A DNA stretch of 64,000 nt from Rhodococcus globerulus NBRC 14531 (GCF_001894805.1 NZ_BCWX01000010.1:62001-126000); one strand, 5' to 3'; shown: positions 1 to 9,409, counted from the stretch's first letter. The notes: generated by a model from the sequence alone, not told the origin. A program made the numbers and translations.

Positions 1-2
1 AC

Positions 3-413
3 CGTGAGCCTGCTGTTGCCGCAGCGAAGCCTGTCGTTGTCACGCCGCCGATCGCGAAGCCTGTAGTTGTGAAGCCTGAGACCGTCAAGCCTGTCGTTGA
101 CGAGCCAGTAGTCGAAGAAGTGGTCGAGGTAGTCGCCGAAGTTGTCGAAGAGCCAGTGGTCGCCGAAGTAGTCGAAGAGCCAGCGGTCGCACCTGCAAGC
201 AGTGCTCCTGAGCCAATTGTCACACCTGCAAGCAGTGCTCCTGAGCCAACATCCGAACCCACGGAGGAACCACGTCGTCGGCGTCGCGCAGTCCCGGACA
301 GTGCCGACAGCGGTGCTCACTCCAACGGTTTGACGGTGGCCGAGATCATGGCAAATCTCAGTTCTGCGAATCCGGCGGAAGGCTCAGGGCGCCGTCGGCG
401 CCGTGAAGATTGA
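3..413 (+). CDS. C-terminal part of a DUF6779-like, Pro/Val/Glu-rich protein (start outside window)
   Basis: The frame is open from the left edge, so only the C-terminal 136 or so residues are visible. They form a low-complexity tail of VVEEP/VAEVVEEP and PASSAPEP repeats, two Arg-rich patches (RRRRR near residue 69 of the visible ATG frame and again at the end) and one ordered-looking stretch (GLTVAEIMANL). Position directly upstream of the DUF2520 gene and panC matches Rv3604c of M. tuberculosis, a membrane protein with a Pro/Arg-rich tail; that assignment is by gene order and composition, not by the conserved N-terminal domain, which is not in view. No membrane segment lies in the visible part. 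Confidence 0.6.
   Translation, partial: REPAVAAAKPVVVTPPIAKPVVVKPETVKPVVDEPVVEEVVEVVAEVVEEPVVAEVVEEPAVAPASSAPEPIVTPASSAPEPTSEPTEEPRRRRRAVPDSADSGAHSNGLTVAEIMANLSSANPAEGSGRRRRRED
190..249 (+). repeat. Tandem 27-bp direct repeat, 33-bp period
   Basis: A 27-bp block occurs at 190-216 and again at 223-249 without change, separated by 6 bp. It encodes the PASSAPEP units of the C-terminal tail. A similar but imperfect VEEPxVAEV repeat lies just upstream at about 135-190. Such in-frame repeats can expand or contract by slippage. Confidence 0.8.
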
Positions 414-532
414 GAGCCGTTGAGTCCTAGATCACTCGCTCGTCCATAGCGTCGCGTCTGGCGCGGGGGATATCCTCGTCGAAGAACGTCTGGTACCCGC
501 AGAGCGGGACTGGAACGAACGAGAGGAATCCG

Positions 533-1474
533 GTGACTTCCTTCGGGATCACTAACGGACCTGTGCCTGCGCGATTGACGGTTGGAATTGTCTCGGCAGG
601 GCGGGTCGGAACTGCGGTAGGTGCCGCACTCGAGCGTGCTGGACACATTGTCGGCGCATGCTCTGCTGTATCTGCGGCATCAGTTGCGCGGGCGGCTAAA
701 CGACTGCCCGATTCCGAGATCCTGCCTGCCGCCGATGTTGCAGCTCGTTCGGAATTGTTGATCCTTGCAGTTCCGGACGATCAACTGGCGGATCTGGTCA
801 AGGGCCTGGCAGCTACGAACGCAGTCAAGCCCGGAACACTTGTGGCCCACACATCCGGCGCCAATGGGATTTCCATCCTGGCTCCGTTGACGGAACTGGG
901 CGCGCTGCCTTTGGCTATCCATCCGGCGATGACGTTCACCGGGCATGACGAGGACACCGCTCGGTTGTCGTCGGCGTGCTTCGGGATCACCGCTGCAGAT
1001 GACATCGGGTACGCGATCGCTCAATCGCTGGTCCTCGAGATCGGCGGCGAACCGGTTCGGGTCCGCGAGGAGAACCGTGCGCTGTACCACGCTGCATTGG
1101 CGCACGGCAGCAATCACCTCGTCACACTGGTCGTGGATGCCGTCGAGGCGCTGCGCGCGTCGTTGCAGGGAGATGAGTTGCTCGGTCAGCAGTTGATCGA
1201 CGGCGATCCCGGAGGAGTTGCAGAGCGGGTTTTGCAGCCACTTCTCTCCGCTGCCTTGGACAACGCATTACGACGCGGCCCGTCGGCATTGACGGGTCCG
1301 GTGGCTCGCGGTGATGCCGCGGCTGTCGAGACACATTTACGAGTACTGACGGATCTCGACCCGGAGCTTGCAGCCGGATATCGAGCGATGTCCTTGCGAT
1401 CGGCCCAGCGGGTGGGCGCCCCCACCACATTGTTCGACATCTTGACTGAAACGGGAGGTGACCGTCGTGAGTGA
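533..1474 (+). CDS. DUF2520/Rossmann-like protein (Rv3603c homologue)
   Basis: A 313-residue protein with an N-terminal dinucleotide-binding fold (GIVSAGRVG near residues 18-26) followed by an all-helical C-terminal half, the layout of DUF2520 proteins related to F420-dependent NADP reductase/ProC folds. The GTG start is preceded by an AGAGGAA ribosome-binding site at about 521-527. It is the gene immediately upstream of panC in mycobacteria and related genera, and here its stop overlaps the panC start by 8 nt, so the two are probably co-translated. A role in pantothenate or branched-chain keto-acid metabolism is often inferred from this linkage; the substrate is not shown by the sequence. 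Confidence 0.8.
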   Translation: MTSFGITNGPVPARLTVGIVSAGRVGTAVGAALERAGHIVGACSAVSAASVARAAKRLPDSEILPAADVAARSELLILAVPDDQLADLVKGLAATNAVKPGTLVAHTSGANGISILAPLTELGALPLAIHPAMTFTGHDEDTARLSSACFGITAADDIGYAIAQSLVLEIGGEPVRVREENRALYHAALAHGSNHLVTLVVDAVEALRASLQGDELLGQQLIDGDPGGVAERVLQPLLSAALDNALRRGPSALTGPVARGDAAAVETHLRVLTDLDPELAAGYRAMSLRSAQRVGAPTTLFDILTETGGDRRE

Positions 1475-2399
1475 TTTGCAGGGCGGATACAAGCGCGGCG
1501 AACTGACAGTGCACCACGAGCCGGACATGATTCGGCGTGTGTCGAAGGCCTTGCGCGGAGTGGGTCGCCAGGTGGCGTTGGTTCCGACGATGGGCGCTCT
1601 TCACGCGGGGCACATCGAGTTGGTTCGTCAGGCCAAGATCACCGGAGCGGTTGTCGTCGTCTCCATCTTCGTGAATCCGCTGCAGTTCAGTGCGGGCGAG
1701 GACCTGGACGCGTACCCGCGCACTCTCGACGCGGACCTCGATCTGCTTCGGGCCGAGGGCGTCGAGTTGGTCTTCGCGCCGAGCGCGAAGACGATGTACC
1801 CGCGCGGTCAGCGCACGACAGTAATGCCGGGTCCGTTGGGCAGCGAACTCGAAGGCGGCGCCCGCCCGACGCACTTCGCAGGCATGCTGACGGTGGTGGC
1901 GAAGCTGCTGCAGATCGTGGCTCCCAACCACGCGTACTTCGGGGAAAAGGACTACCAGCAGCTGACGCTGATCCGTCAGATGGTGTGGGATCTCAACTTC
2001 GACGTGCAGATCATCGGTGTTCCGACGGTCCGCGAGTTCGACGGACTCGCATTGTCCTCCCGTAACCGGTACCTCGACGAGAGCCAGCGGACCGCGGCCG
2101 TGGCACTGTCGGCGGCGCTGATCGCCGGCGCTCATGCTGCCGCCGGTGGTGCAGAAGCGATCCTCGAGACTGCGCGCGCCGTTCTGGCCGCAGTCCCCGA
2201 GATCGAGGTCGATTACCTCGAAGTTCGTGGTGTTGATCTCGGACCCGCCCCGGAGCGCGGCGACGGCCGACTGTTGGTGGCCGCCAAGCTCGGTACCACC
2301 CGGTTGATCGACAACGTGGGAGTCGCGGTGGGAACCGGATTCCTCGAACGTGACACCGACCCTTCCGCCGACGCTGTTGACGACCTGCTGTCTCACTGA
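1467..2399 (+). CDS. panC: Pantothenate synthetase
   Basis: Joins pantoate and beta-alanine with ATP to give pantothenate in the cytoplasm. The ATP-site signature [14 protein letters not shown], the KDYQQ motif (GEKDYQQL) and the SSRN motif ([10 protein letters not shown]) are all present, and the length of 310 residues is normal. A GTG at 1458 is possible, but the GTG at 1467 sits 8 nt after GGGAGG (1453-1458) and is preferred. The gene overlaps the DUF2520 gene and is followed after 28 nt by panD, so the two last steps of beta-alanine/pantothenate synthesis are in one operon with coaX. Confidence 0.95.
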   Translation: MSDLQGGYKRGELTVHHEPDMIRRVSKALRGVGRQVALVPTMGALHAGHIELVRQAKITGAVVVVSIFVNPLQFSAGEDLDAYPRTLDADLDLLRAEGVELVFAPSAKTMYPRGQRTTVMPGPLGSELEGGARPTHFAGMLTVVAKLLQIVAPNHAYFGEKDYQQLTLIRQMVWDLNFDVQIIGVPTVREFDGLALSSRNRYLDESQRTAAVALSAALIAGAHAAAGGAEAILETARAVLAAVPEIEVDYLEVRGVDLGPAPERGDGRLLVAAKLGTTRLIDNVGVAVGTGFLERDTDPSADAVDDLLSH

Positions 2400-2427
2400 G
2401 CCCCCTCACGAGTAAAGGACCTTGGAT

Positions 2428-2874
2428 ATGTTTCGCACCATGATGAAGTCGAAGATCCACCGCGCGACGGTGACTCATGCCGATCTGCATTACGTCGGCT
2501 CGGTCACGGTCGACGAGGATCTGATGGATGCCGCCGATCTGCTCGAAGGTGAGCAGGTGTGCATCGTGGACATCGACAACGGTGCCCGCCTCGAGACCTA
2601 CGTCATTGCGGGTGAGCGCGGCAGCGGTGTCATCGGAATCAACGGTGCGGCAGCGCATCTGGTCAAGCCTGGCGATCTCGTGATCCTCATTGCGTACGGC
2701 GTGATGAACGCGCAGGAAGTCAAGGAGTACAACCCGCGAGTAGTGTTCGTCGACGCCGACAACAACCAGGTGGAACTTGGTTCCGACCCGGCACACGCAC
2801 CCGAAGGTTCCGGTCTGATCACTCCTCGTATGCTGTCGACCCTGGACGCCGAGCGCGAATCCAGTCTGGTCTAA
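2428..2874 (+). CDS. panD: Aspartate 1-decarboxylase proenzyme
   Basis: Makes beta-alanine from aspartate; a pyruvoyl enzyme that cleaves itself between Gly24 and Ser25. The cleavage site YVGSVTV, the N-terminal [11 protein letters not shown] block and the YNPRVVFVD strand are all visible. The longest frame opens at a TTG (2422), but ATG 2428 has AAAGGA 8 nt upstream and gives the family N-terminus MFRTMMKSK. At 148 residues it carries a C-terminal extension rich in acidic residues and Pro/Gly typical of actinobacterial PanD. coaX follows after 2 nt. Confidence 0.95.
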   Translation: MFRTMMKSKIHRATVTHADLHYVGSVTVDEDLMDAADLLEGEQVCIVDIDNGARLETYVIAGERGSGVIGINGAAAHLVKPGDLVILIAYGVMNAQEVKEYNPRVVFVDADNNQVELGSDPAHAPEGSGLITPRMLSTLDAERESSLV

Positions 2875-2876
2875 CC

Positions 2877-3692
2877 GTGCTGCTCACGGTCGACGTGCGG
2901 AACACCAACATCGTTCTGGGATTGTTCTCCGGGGTTGGTGAGTATTCGAAGTTGTTGCAGGACTGGCGGATGCGTACCGATCCGCGGATGACGGCTGATG
3001 AATTGGCGTTGACGTTCCGCGGGCTGCTGGGGCAGCACGTCGATCAGATCACCGGTGTCGCGGCGTTGTCGACGGTACCGTCGGTGCTGCGTGAGATTCG
3101 CGTGATGCTCGGGCGGTACTGGGGACATGTTCCGCACGTTGTGGTTGAACCAGGTGTGCGAACCGGAGTGCCGCTGCTGGTGGACAATCCCAAAGAGGTG
3201 GGCGCCGACAGGATCGTGAACAGCCTTGCGGCGCATTATCTTTACGAGAGCCCCTGCATCGTTGTCGATTTCGGAACGTCGACGTGTATCGACGTCGTGT
3301 CGGGCAAGGGTGAGTTTCTGGGCGGCTGTATTGCGCCGGGCCTCGAGATCTCGACCGACGCCTTGGCGTCGCAGTCTGCCGCACTGCGGAAAGTGGAATT
3401 GGTGCGTCCGCGTTCGGTGGTCGGAAAGAACACCGTGGAGTGCATGCAGTCCGGAGCGGTGTTCGGCTTTGCCGGTCTTGTAGACGGATTGGTACGACGC
3501 GTTCGCGAGGAGTTGCCGGAGTTCGGTGGCTTGGACGTCGCGGTGATCGCCACGGGAGACAGTGCACCGCTGATCATTCCGGAGTCCGCCACCATCGAGC
3601 ACCTCGAACGGGATCTCACGCTCGAGGGGTTGCGGTTGGTGTTCGAGCGCAATCAGGCGCGTAGGGGATCGGGTCGACGGCCGATAGCGTGA
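2877..3692 (+). CDS. coaX: Type III pantothenate kinase
   Basis: Phosphorylates pantothenate, the first step of CoA synthesis. The ASKHA-fold phosphate motif [12 protein letters not shown] at residues 6-17, the catalytic GADRIVN block and the [12 protein letters not shown] strand with the following GGCIAPGL loop are intact; 271 residues is the usual size. It starts with GTG 2 nt after the panD stop, so panC, panD and coaX form one translational unit. A long 3-prime spacer (3693-3764) follows with no clear terminator before the next transcription unit. Confidence 0.93.
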   Translation: MLLTVDVRNTNIVLGLFSGVGEYSKLLQDWRMRTDPRMTADELALTFRGLLGQHVDQITGVAALSTVPSVLREIRVMLGRYWGHVPHVVVEPGVRTGVPLLVDNPKEVGADRIVNSLAAHYLYESPCIVVDFGTSTCIDVVSGKGEFLGGCIAPGLEISTDALASQSAALRKVELVRPRSVVGKNTVECMQSGAVFGFAGLVDGLVRRVREELPEFGGLDVAVIATGDSAPLIIPESATIEHLERDLTLEGLRLVFERNQARRGSGRRPIA

Positions 3693-3751
3693 CCGTCCAT
3701 GTGTGACGTAGGGAATTCTCTCCACAGGTTTCGCGATCGCAGAAGTTGTGC

Positions 3752-3757
3752 CACAAT
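3752..3757 (+). promoter_or_regulatory. Candidate -10 element CACAAT for a leaderless leader-peptide transcript
   Basis: CACAAT resembles the actinobacterial TANNNT/TANAAT -10 hexamer and ends 7 nt before the GTG at 3765. That spacing would place the transcript start on the GTG itself, as in leaderless mRNAs. The -35 match (TTTCGC at 3729-3734) is poor. This is inference from spacing only. Confidence 0.35.
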
Positions 3758-3764
3758 GGTCAAC

Positions 3765-3806
3765 GTGAATCGCTGCAAGAGTGCTCAGGAGTGTTGTCGA
3801 GGCTGA
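3765..3806 (+). CDS. Cys-rich leader peptide, putative cysteine-responsive attenuator
   Basis: A 13-codon frame reads MNRCKSAQECCRG, with three Cys codons, two of them adjacent, ending 40 nt before the thiol dioxygenase start. An in-frame ATG at 3756 would add MVN; GTG 3765 is preferred because a -10-like CACAAT lies 7 nt upstream and no ribosome-binding site precedes either start. In mycobacteria, short polycysteine reading frames ahead of sulfur genes act as attenuators: ribosomes slow at Cys codons when cysteinyl-tRNA is scarce and this opens expression of the coupled downstream genes. Position, length, CC doublet and the sulfur-related genes behind it all fit. That it is translated and that it regulates are inferred. 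Confidence 0.6.
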   Translation: MNRCKSAQECCRG

Positions 3807-3846
3807 CCGCTGCCTTGACCAATTCACATCTCCTTGGAGCTAGCTC

Positions 3847-4482
3847 GTGCTACCCACATATTCTGCAGATCTCTCTGTTTTGACCCCTACTCTTGCATCT
3901 GGTCGTGGTGTTTCCGCAGGTAACGGTGCTAATCGCGGTTCGTCCGGACGACGTCAGAACCGGGCTTCGTTGCCCACCCGCTTGCGTCCCGCTGATCTTC
4001 TGCGCCTCACCGACGAGGGGGCAAACGGTGTTCTCGACGGACGTTTCGATCACCTCATTCCCGAGGCGTTCCCGACCGTCGAGCGGTGGTCCACTCGCTT
4101 GTATGCCGACGACGACGTCGACGTCTGGCTCATCAGCTGGGTTCCGGAACGTAACACCGAATTACATGACCACGCAGGTTCTTTCGGGGCCCTCACGGTT
4201 CTCAGTGGTTCGCTCACCGAATATCGCTGGGCAGGTGAAGAATTGGTGGAGCGTCAGCTCGACGCCGGCGATCAGGCGGCATTCCAGCTCGGTTGGGTAC
4301 ACGATGTCGTATGGACACCGCCGCAGCCCGGATCGAAGATCGAAATAAGCTCTGATTCACCGACTTTGAGCGTCCATGCCTACTCGCCGCCATTGACGGC
4401 AATGTCCTACTACGAAGTCACGGACAACAACACACTTCGTCGCACACGTACCGAGCTGACCGACCAGCCCGAGGGAGTTTGA
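3847..4482 (+). CDS. Cysteine dioxygenase-type thiol dioxygenase (cupin)
   Basis: An iron-dependent cupin that would oxidise a small thiol, most simply cysteine to cysteine sulfinate. The three-His iron site is visible: His107 and His109 in TELHDHAGSFGA and His177 in LSVHAYSPPL; His152 in GWVHDVVW is also conserved. The first 45 residues are a polar, Ser/Gly/Arg-rich extension before the fold. GTG start with GGAG at 3836-3839, 7 nt upstream. It is followed after 2 nt by a rhodanese gene and preceded by the Cys-rich leader. The substrate could be another thiol such as 3-mercaptopropionate; the family does not settle this by motif alone. Confidence 0.85.
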   Translation: MLPTYSADLSVLTPTLASGRGVSAGNGANRGSSGRRQNRASLPTRLRPADLLRLTDEGANGVLDGRFDHLIPEAFPTVERWSTRLYADDDVDVWLISWVPERNTELHDHAGSFGALTVLSGSLTEYRWAGEELVERQLDAGDQAAFQLGWVHDVVWTPPQPGSKIEISSDSPTLSVHAYSPPLTAMSYYEVTDNNTLRRTRTELTDQPEGV

Positions 4483-4484
4483 AA

Positions 4485-4907
4485 ATGACTATCGACCAAA
4501 TGCTCGACGACGCTCGCGCACAGATCGATCGTATGTACGTCTTCTCGCTCACCGAAGCCTTTCATCGCGGGGCGATCTTCGTCGACATTCGCCCGCAGGC
4601 GCAGCGCGCCATCGAGGGAACTCTTCCCGGCGCACTCGCGATCGAGCGGAACGTTCTCGAGTGGCGACTCGACCCCACCAGCAGCGCACACCTCGCGTTG
4701 GCCACCGACCACGACGTCGAGTGGGTGATCGTCTGCTCCGAGGGCTACACCTCCAGTCTGGCCGCTGCGTCGTTGCAGCAACTCGGCCTGCGTAACGCCA
4801 CCGATCTGGTTGGCGGGTACAAGGCGATCAAGGCTGCGGGCTTGCTCGGTGCGCTCAGCGGAGTGCGTCATTGCACCCGTGAGTTGGCGGCGGTTTCCGC
4901 CCACTGA
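4485..4907 (+). CDS. Rhodanese-like sulfurtransferase
   Basis: A single-domain rhodanese of 140 residues. The active-site loop CSEGYTSSLAA places the catalytic cysteine at Cys84, and the VDIRP motif near residue 33 is the usual first strand. The longest frame opens at TTG 4479, but ATG 4485 has GAGGGAG at 4471-4477 and starts 2 nt after the dioxygenase stop. The pairing with a thiol dioxygenase suggests handling of sulfite, thiosulfate or persulfide released from cysteine sulfur. The last 40 nt overlap the end of the convergent AraC-type gene. Confidence 0.85.
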   Translation: MTIDQMLDDARAQIDRMYVFSLTEAFHRGAIFVDIRPQAQRAIEGTLPGALAIERNVLEWRLDPTSSAHLALATDHDVEWVIVCSEGYTSSLAAASLQQLGLRNATDLVGGYKAIKAAGLLGALSGVRHCTRELAAVSAH

Positions 4908-5845
4908 GGCGGCCGGCGGGTTTGCCGGAACGCTTTCGGGCTCACCCCGTGATGTCGTGTGAAGGCGGTTGTGAGGGCAAAGGGGCTCGAGTAACCCACT
5001 TCTCGCGCGATCGACGACACTGTTCGTGCCGGGTCTGCGAGTAGATCCGCCGCCACCGACAAGCGCCACTCGGTCAGATAGCCGACGGGTCCGATCCCCA
5101 TGAGACCGGTGAACCGGCGCGCGAAGGCCGCTCGCGAACAGCCGGCCTCCTGGGCCAAAGTCGCGACCGTCCAGGGGTGTTCCGGCCGATTGTGTATGAG
5201 CCGCAAGGCATGCCCGATGATGGGATCCTCGTAGGCCTTGATCCATCGCGGTGATCGATCCGGGTTCGCCGCGAACCAGGTACGGACCGCCGAGATCAGA
5301 ACCAGGTCGAGGAGCCTGTCCAACAACACTTCCTGTCCTGGCCCGTCCGCGGCGATTTGTTGTTCCAGAAGCGTCGTCATCGGCGTGGTTTCCATGCTGC
5401 GACGGACTACCGCGACGGGTGTCAGGCTGTCGAGAATCTGCCCGCTGACGTAAGAGTCCAAACGGTATGTGCCCGTGAGCATGACGGTCTGGCCGCTGGT
5501 CGAGTTGCCCCACGTGCGAACGCCGAGAACCGACATGTCCTCGAGTGGTGATCCGTCGACTGCGGCGCAGTTCTGTGCCTCGTCGATGAGTACGTGGATC
5601 GGGGTGCTTAGGTTATCGGCGACCGTATAGGGATCGGGGCCGCGCAGGAGTGCAATGTCGCCGGCCTCGAGGTTCTCGGTCTGTCCGGTGTCCGAGACGA
5701 CGACTGCGGTGCCGCGAACCAGAATCAGCACGGTGACGGGCGCGTGGTCCTCGATACGTAATGACCAGGGCGGATCGAGCAGCGAGCGCAGCAGAAAAGC
5801 GCCCTCCGCCCGCGATCCGGCGAGCATCATCGACAATGCATCCAT
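4868..5845 (-). CDS. AraC-family transcriptional regulator with N-terminal cupin
   Basis: 325 residues. The N-terminal part (about 1-190) is the AraC-type cupin sensor with APVTVLILVRG and GDIALLRGPDPY. The C-terminal part (about 215-310) holds two helix-turn-helix units (TVATLAQEAGCSRAAFARRF and SSIAREVGYSSPFALTTAF). It lies divergent from the NmrA-like gene at 5926 with about 80 nt between them, so that gene and its partner are the likely targets. The 3-prime end overlaps the rhodanese gene tail to tail, which leaves no room for a separate terminator. Confidence 0.88.
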   Translation of the reverse strand: MDALSMMLAGSRAEGAFLLRSLLDPPWSLRIEDHAPVTVLILVRGTAVVVSDTGQTENLEAGDIALLRGPDPYTVADNLSTPIHVLIDEAQNCAAVDGSPLEDMSVLGVRTWGNSTSGQTVMLTGTYRLDSYVSGQILDSLTPVAVVRRSMETTPMTTLLEQQIAADGPGQEVLLDRLLDLVLISAVRTWFAANPDRSPRWIKAYEDPIIGHALRLIHNRPEHPWTVATLAQEAGCSRAAFARRFTGLMGIGPVGYLTEWRLSVAADLLADPARTVSSIAREVGYSSPFALTTAFTRHHGVSPKAFRQTRRPPQWAETAANSRVQ

Positions 5846-5925
5846 GATTGGACGGTAGACGCTGGCGTATGTTTTTGCGACCTTCGGCTATGGATCGTAT
5901 TGCCGTCGCGGGGTCGAATGAGTTC

Positions 5926-6759
5926 ATGACTACAACAAGCGACATTCAATCGGCAGTGGTGATCGGTGGTACCGGCAAGACCGGTGCGCGCGTTGCGCAG
6001 AGGCTTACGGCGGTGGGAATCCGTACCCGAATCGCGTCGAGAACATCCGGGACGCTTTTCGACTGGAACGATCAGACGACGTGGCAGCCCGCAGTGTCCG
6101 GCGTCGAAGTGGCATACGTGACGTATGCGCCGGATCTGGCTGTTCCGGGATCGAGCACACACATCGAGGAGTTTGCGAATCTCGCGGATCGCGAAGGGGT
6201 CAGGCGAATGGTGCTCCTGTCCGGGCGCGGTGAACCTGCGGCGCAGAAAGCCGAGCAGGTTCTGGCCGACAGCGGTCTGGAATGGGCTGTGGTGCGGGCC
6301 AGTTGGTTTGCCCAGAACTTCAGTGAGGGGTATCTACTTGATCCGATTCGGGAAGGTCACCTGGAACTTCCGGTAGGCGAGGTGGGGGAGCCGTTCATCG
6401 ACGTCGACGATCTCGCCGATGTGGCGGTGGCCGGATTGACTCGAACCGACCTCCTCGGCCGAGCTCTCGAGGTGACGGGTCCGGAGTTGCTCACCTTCGC
6501 GGAGGCCGTTGAGGCGATTTCGGCGGCGTCGGGGCGTGCGGTGTCATTCGAAACGATTGGACTGCAACAGTTTTCCGACGGCATGGCAGAAGTTGGCGTC
6601 CCGAGTGATGTCGTCGAGTTGCTCACGTACCTGTTTGCCGAGGTTCTCGACGGACGAAATCAAAGTGTGACCGGCGTCGTCGAAGAGGTCCTGAAACGAC
6701 CCGCTCGAGATTTCACCACTTTTGCCGCCGAGGCTGCTCGAACGGGGGTCTGGTCGTGA
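5926..6759 (+). CDS. NmrA-like NAD(P)-binding oxidoreductase or regulator
   Basis: Atypical short-chain fold: the [14 protein letters not shown] nucleotide-binding motif at residues 14-27 and a redox-type C-terminal half, as in NmrA/quinone oxidoreductase QOR2 and azoreductase-like proteins. 277 residues from ATG 5926; the frame is open to 5848, but the extra N-terminus is not family-like and overlaps the regulator promoter. The ribosome-binding site is weak, so the start is uncertain. Divergent from an AraC regulator and overlapping the next gene by 4 nt (GTGA). Substrate unknown. Confidence 0.75.
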   Translation: MTTTSDIQSAVVIGGTGKTGARVAQRLTAVGIRTRIASRTSGTLFDWNDQTTWQPAVSGVEVAYVTYAPDLAVPGSSTHIEEFANLADREGVRRMVLLSGRGEPAAQKAEQVLADSGLEWAVVRASWFAQNFSEGYLLDPIREGHLELPVGEVGEPFIDVDDLADVAVAGLTRTDLLGRALEVTGPELLTFAEAVEAISAASGRAVSFETIGLQQFSDGMAEVGVPSDVVELLTYLFAEVLDGRNQSVTGVVEEVLKRPARDFTTFAAEAARTGVWS

Positions 6760-7259
6760 AGAAATCCGAGATCTTTCTGGAGTTGCTGGTCGGCGTGACT
6801 GCGTTCGGTGCACTGGTCGCCGGCGGTGCGCTGTTCGCATTCTCCGCCTTCGTGATGCCGGCCCTGCGCTCGGTGGATGCACATACCGCGATTACGTCGA
6901 TGCAGGCGTTCAACGTGGAAGCACCGCGGAGTGCCTTGATGCTGCCCCTCGTCGGATCGGCGCTCACCGCGATCGCCGCCGGAATCTGGGCATCGATCTC
7001 GAGACCGGACGGTTGGGTGCTCGCTGTTGTCGGTTGCGTCGGGGTGCTCGCGTCCTTCGCGGTGACAGCGATCTACCACGTTCCACGCAACGACGCTTTT
7101 GCCTCGGTCAGCGGTACCGACGCAGGCGCATGGTCGTCATACGAGGCCGGTTGGACGATATGGAATCACGTCAGGGTTGGGCTGTACCTCCTGTCGGGAA
7201 TCGTGCTCGCGGTGGCCGCGGTGCTACCAGCAACAAACGCGGTGGACACGGCCCAGTAG
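6756..7259 (+). CDS. DUF1772 (anthrone oxygenase-like) membrane protein
   Basis: A 167-residue integral membrane protein with four hydrophobic segments at about 9-33, 63-82, 87-107 and 138-160, and the SAFVMPAL and N-W-NHVR features of DUF1772 proteins. Its GTG overlaps the stop of the NmrA-like gene by 4 nt, so translation is coupled and the pair is probably one AraC-controlled operon. DUF1772 members are often linked to small-molecule oxidation; no catalytic claim can be made here. Confidence 0.7.
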   Translation: MKKSEIFLELLVGVTAFGALVAGGALFAFSAFVMPALRSVDAHTAITSMQAFNVEAPRSALMLPLVGSALTAIAAGIWASISRPDGWVLAVVGCVGVLASFAVTAIYHVPRNDAFASVSGTDAGAWSSYEAGWTIWNHVRVGLYLLSGIVLAVAAVLPATNAVDTAQ

Positions 7260-7262
7260 TCT
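7257..7262 (+). promoter_or_regulatory. Candidate -10 element TAGTCT before lysS
   Basis: TAGTCT fits the TANNNT consensus and ends 8 nt before the lysS GTG, which has no ribosome-binding site. A leaderless lysS mRNA starting at or next to the GTG would explain both. No convincing -35 element is seen. Confidence 0.35.
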
Positions 7263-7270
7263 TGTACCCC

Positions 7271-8782
7271 GTGAGTGATGTAGAAGCCCAGCCAGTCGAC
7301 GACACCCCCGAGCAGCTCCGTATCCGGCGCGAGAAGCGTGAACGGATCCTGGCGCAGGGGCAGGAGGCGTACCCGGTCTCGGTTGATCGCACGCATACTT
7401 TGGCGCAGATCCGTGCCGAGTTCCCGGAACTCGAAGCTGACACCGCTACCGGCGTGATTGTCGGCGTCGTCGGCCGCGTCATCTTCATGCGCAACACCGG
7501 CAAGCTGTGCTTCGCGACTTTGCAGGAGGGCGACGGTACCCAGCTGCAGGCCATGATCAGCCTCGCCGGCGTCGGCGAAGAGGCACTGGCCGCCTGGAAG
7601 TCCGACGTCGATCTCGGCGACTTCGTCTTCATCCACGGTGAGGTCATCAGCTCCCGTCGGGGTGAGCTCAGCGTGATGGCCGACGCCTGGCAGATCGCGT
7701 CCAAGGCGCTGCGTCCCCTGCCGGTCGCTCACAAGGAAATGAGTGAAGAGTCCCGTGTGCGTCAGCGCTACGCGGACCTGATCGTTCGGCCCGAGGCTCG
7801 GGACAACGCCCGCAAGCGTGTCGCTGTTGTCCGTGCGCTGCGTAATGCGCTCGAGAGCCGCGGCTTCCTCGAGGTCGAGACGCCGATGCTGCAGACGCTG
7901 CACGGCGGCGCCGCAGCTCGCCCGTTCGTCACGCACTCCAACGCCCTCGACATCGACCTGTACCTGCGTATCGCGCCGGAACTGTTCCTCAAGCGTTGCG
8001 TCGTCGGCGGTATCGAGAAGGTCTTCGAGATCAACCGCAACTTCCGCAACGAGGGCGTCGACTCCACTCACTCGCCCGAGTTCGCGATGCTCGAGACGTA
8101 CGAGGCCTACGGCACGTACGACGATTCCGCGAAGATGATTCGTGAGCTCGTCCAGGAAGTTGCGCAGGAAGCATTCGGCACGCAGGTCCTCACCCTCGCC
8201 GACGGTTCCGAGTACGACGTCAGTGGCGAGTGGCAGGTTCTCGAGATGTACCCGTCGCTGTCGGCTGCCATCGGCACCGAGGTCACGCCGGATACGACGG
8301 TCGACGAGCTTCTCGCCTTGGCGGAGAAGGTCGGCCTCGAGGTTCCCAAGGACAAGGGTTACGGCCACGGCAAGCTTGTCGAGGAGCTGTGGGAGCACCA
8401 GTGCGGCGATCAGCTGTACGTGCCGACGTTCGTGCGGGACTTCCCGGTCGAGACGTCGCCCCTGACTCGTGATCACCGCAGTAAGAAGGGTGTCACCGAG
8501 AAGTGGGACCTCTACATTCGCGGATTCGAGCTGGCGACAGGCTACTCCGAGCTGGTCGACCCGGTCATCCAGCGTGAGCGTTTTGTCGATCAGGCGCGCC
8601 TCGCGTCGGCCGGCGATGACGAAGCAATGGTGCTGGACGAGGAATTCCTTGCCGCCATGGAGCAGGGCATGCCGCCCACCACGGGAACCGGCATGGGTAT
8701 CGATCGACTACTGATGGCGCTCACCGGCCTCGGAATCCGCGAGACGATCCTGTTCCCGATCGTGCGTCCTTCTGCTCGCTAG
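7271..8782 (+). CDS. lysS: Lysyl-tRNA synthetase, class II
   Basis: Charges tRNA-Lys. 503 residues: an OB-fold anticodon-binding domain at about 60-165, then the class II core with motif 2 ([17 protein letters not shown]) and motif 3 ([20 protein letters not shown]). The frame is open far upstream into the DUF1772 gene, but the GTG at 7271 gives the family N-terminus and lies 11 nt after that gene's stop. Single-copy essential housekeeping gene; a strong hairpin follows it. Confidence 0.95.
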   Translation: MSDVEAQPVDDTPEQLRIRREKRERILAQGQEAYPVSVDRTHTLAQIRAEFPELEADTATGVIVGVVGRVIFMRNTGKLCFATLQEGDGTQLQAMISLAGVGEEALAAWKSDVDLGDFVFIHGEVISSRRGELSVMADAWQIASKALRPLPVAHKEMSEESRVRQRYADLIVRPEARDNARKRVAVVRALRNALESRGFLEVETPMLQTLHGGAAARPFVTHSNALDIDLYLRIAPELFLKRCVVGGIEKVFEINRNFRNEGVDSTHSPEFAMLETYEAYGTYDDSAKMIRELVQEVAQEAFGTQVLTLADGSEYDVSGEWQVLEMYPSLSAAIGTEVTPDTTVDELLALAEKVGLEVPKDKGYGHGKLVEELWEHQCGDQLYVPTFVRDFPVETSPLTRDHRSKKGVTEKWDLYIRGFELATGYSELVDPVIQRERFVDQARLASAGDDEAMVLDEEFLAAMEQGMPPTTGTGMGIDRLLMALTGLGIRETILFPIVRPSAR

Positions 8783-8791
8783 ATTTTCCTG

Positions 8792-8832
8792 AAAAGGGTT
8801 CGACCGCACACTGTTGTGGTCGAACCCTTTTT
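8792..8832 (+). terminator. Rho-independent terminator after lysS
   Basis: Arms AAAAGGGTTCGACC and GGTCGAACCCTTTTT pair almost perfectly around a short loop, ending in a T run, 10 nt after the lysS stop. Symmetric ends make it usable from both strands, which suits the converging relic gene. Confidence 0.85.
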
Positions 8833-8862
8833 CTGTTCCCCGACGGATTCGGGCCCGCCAGT

Positions 8863-9409
8863 TCAACGAACTGTTGCGTCCGTGGTCTCCGACTTTCGGA
8901 TCGTCGAGATGATCTGGTCGATCGCTGCCTTGTCGAGGGACTCGGGGTGACCCTGATCTGACTGGATCAGGAAGATCATCACTTCCGCCGTGGCGTATCC
9001 AGGTGTGGCGACGATGTCGAATGTTGCTGATGACGGGTCGCATTCGTTGTCTGGGGGGATGTTGGTGGCGGTTACGGTGTATCGGACAGCGGGGCGTCCG
9101 GAAATGGTGAAGTGAGTTGGTTCTCTGTAGGCGATGGTGGCGTGGGTGCCCTGCTTGTCGGAAAAAATGAGATCGGCTTTGTGGACCCATTCTTGTGCGA
9201 CGGTGTCGATGTCGACGCCGTTGCGACCGGTTGTCCCCAAGTGCGCCAAAGATAATGGTGTCCTCAGTGGTGGTCCACCCGGCGACTGAGCCTGAGTTAT
9301 TTCGCCAATCGGGTGGAATGTCATAGGTGAGACCGAATTTGGTGGCGATAGGCTGAGGTTGGCCGGGTTCCACATCGATCTTCGGTGGTGGCCGATCCAG
9401 AGGGTTGAA
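8863..9409 (-). pseudogene. Truncated, frameshifted relic of a Rhodococcus/Nocardia-type secreted or membrane-anchored protein (DUF8017-like)
   Basis: Two frames together make one protein. The first gives a FGLTYDIPPDW block and TIIFGALGDN; the second continues with RNGVDIDTVAQEW through TFDIVATPGYATAEV to the end. The join is near 9225-9245 and needs a 1-nt insertion or 2-nt deletion. Upstream of the first block the frame is closed by TGA at 9410-9412, so the N-terminal signal or membrane segment expected for such proteins is missing. The family name is a recollection from the YDxPPxW motif and is tentative. Two independent lesions make this a pseudogene rather than a sequencing error. Confidence 0.6.

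Noticed and set aside
427-648. 73-codon minus-strand frame between the first two genes
   Set aside because: No start-site support and no family. It runs into the DUF2520 gene in antisense.
1122-2396. 424-codon minus-strand frame opposite panC
   Set aside because: Antisense shadow; the plus strand holds the clear panC.
7166-8476. 436-codon minus-strand frame opposite lysS
   Set aside because: Antisense shadow with no recognisable domain; lysS motifs are intact on the plus strand.
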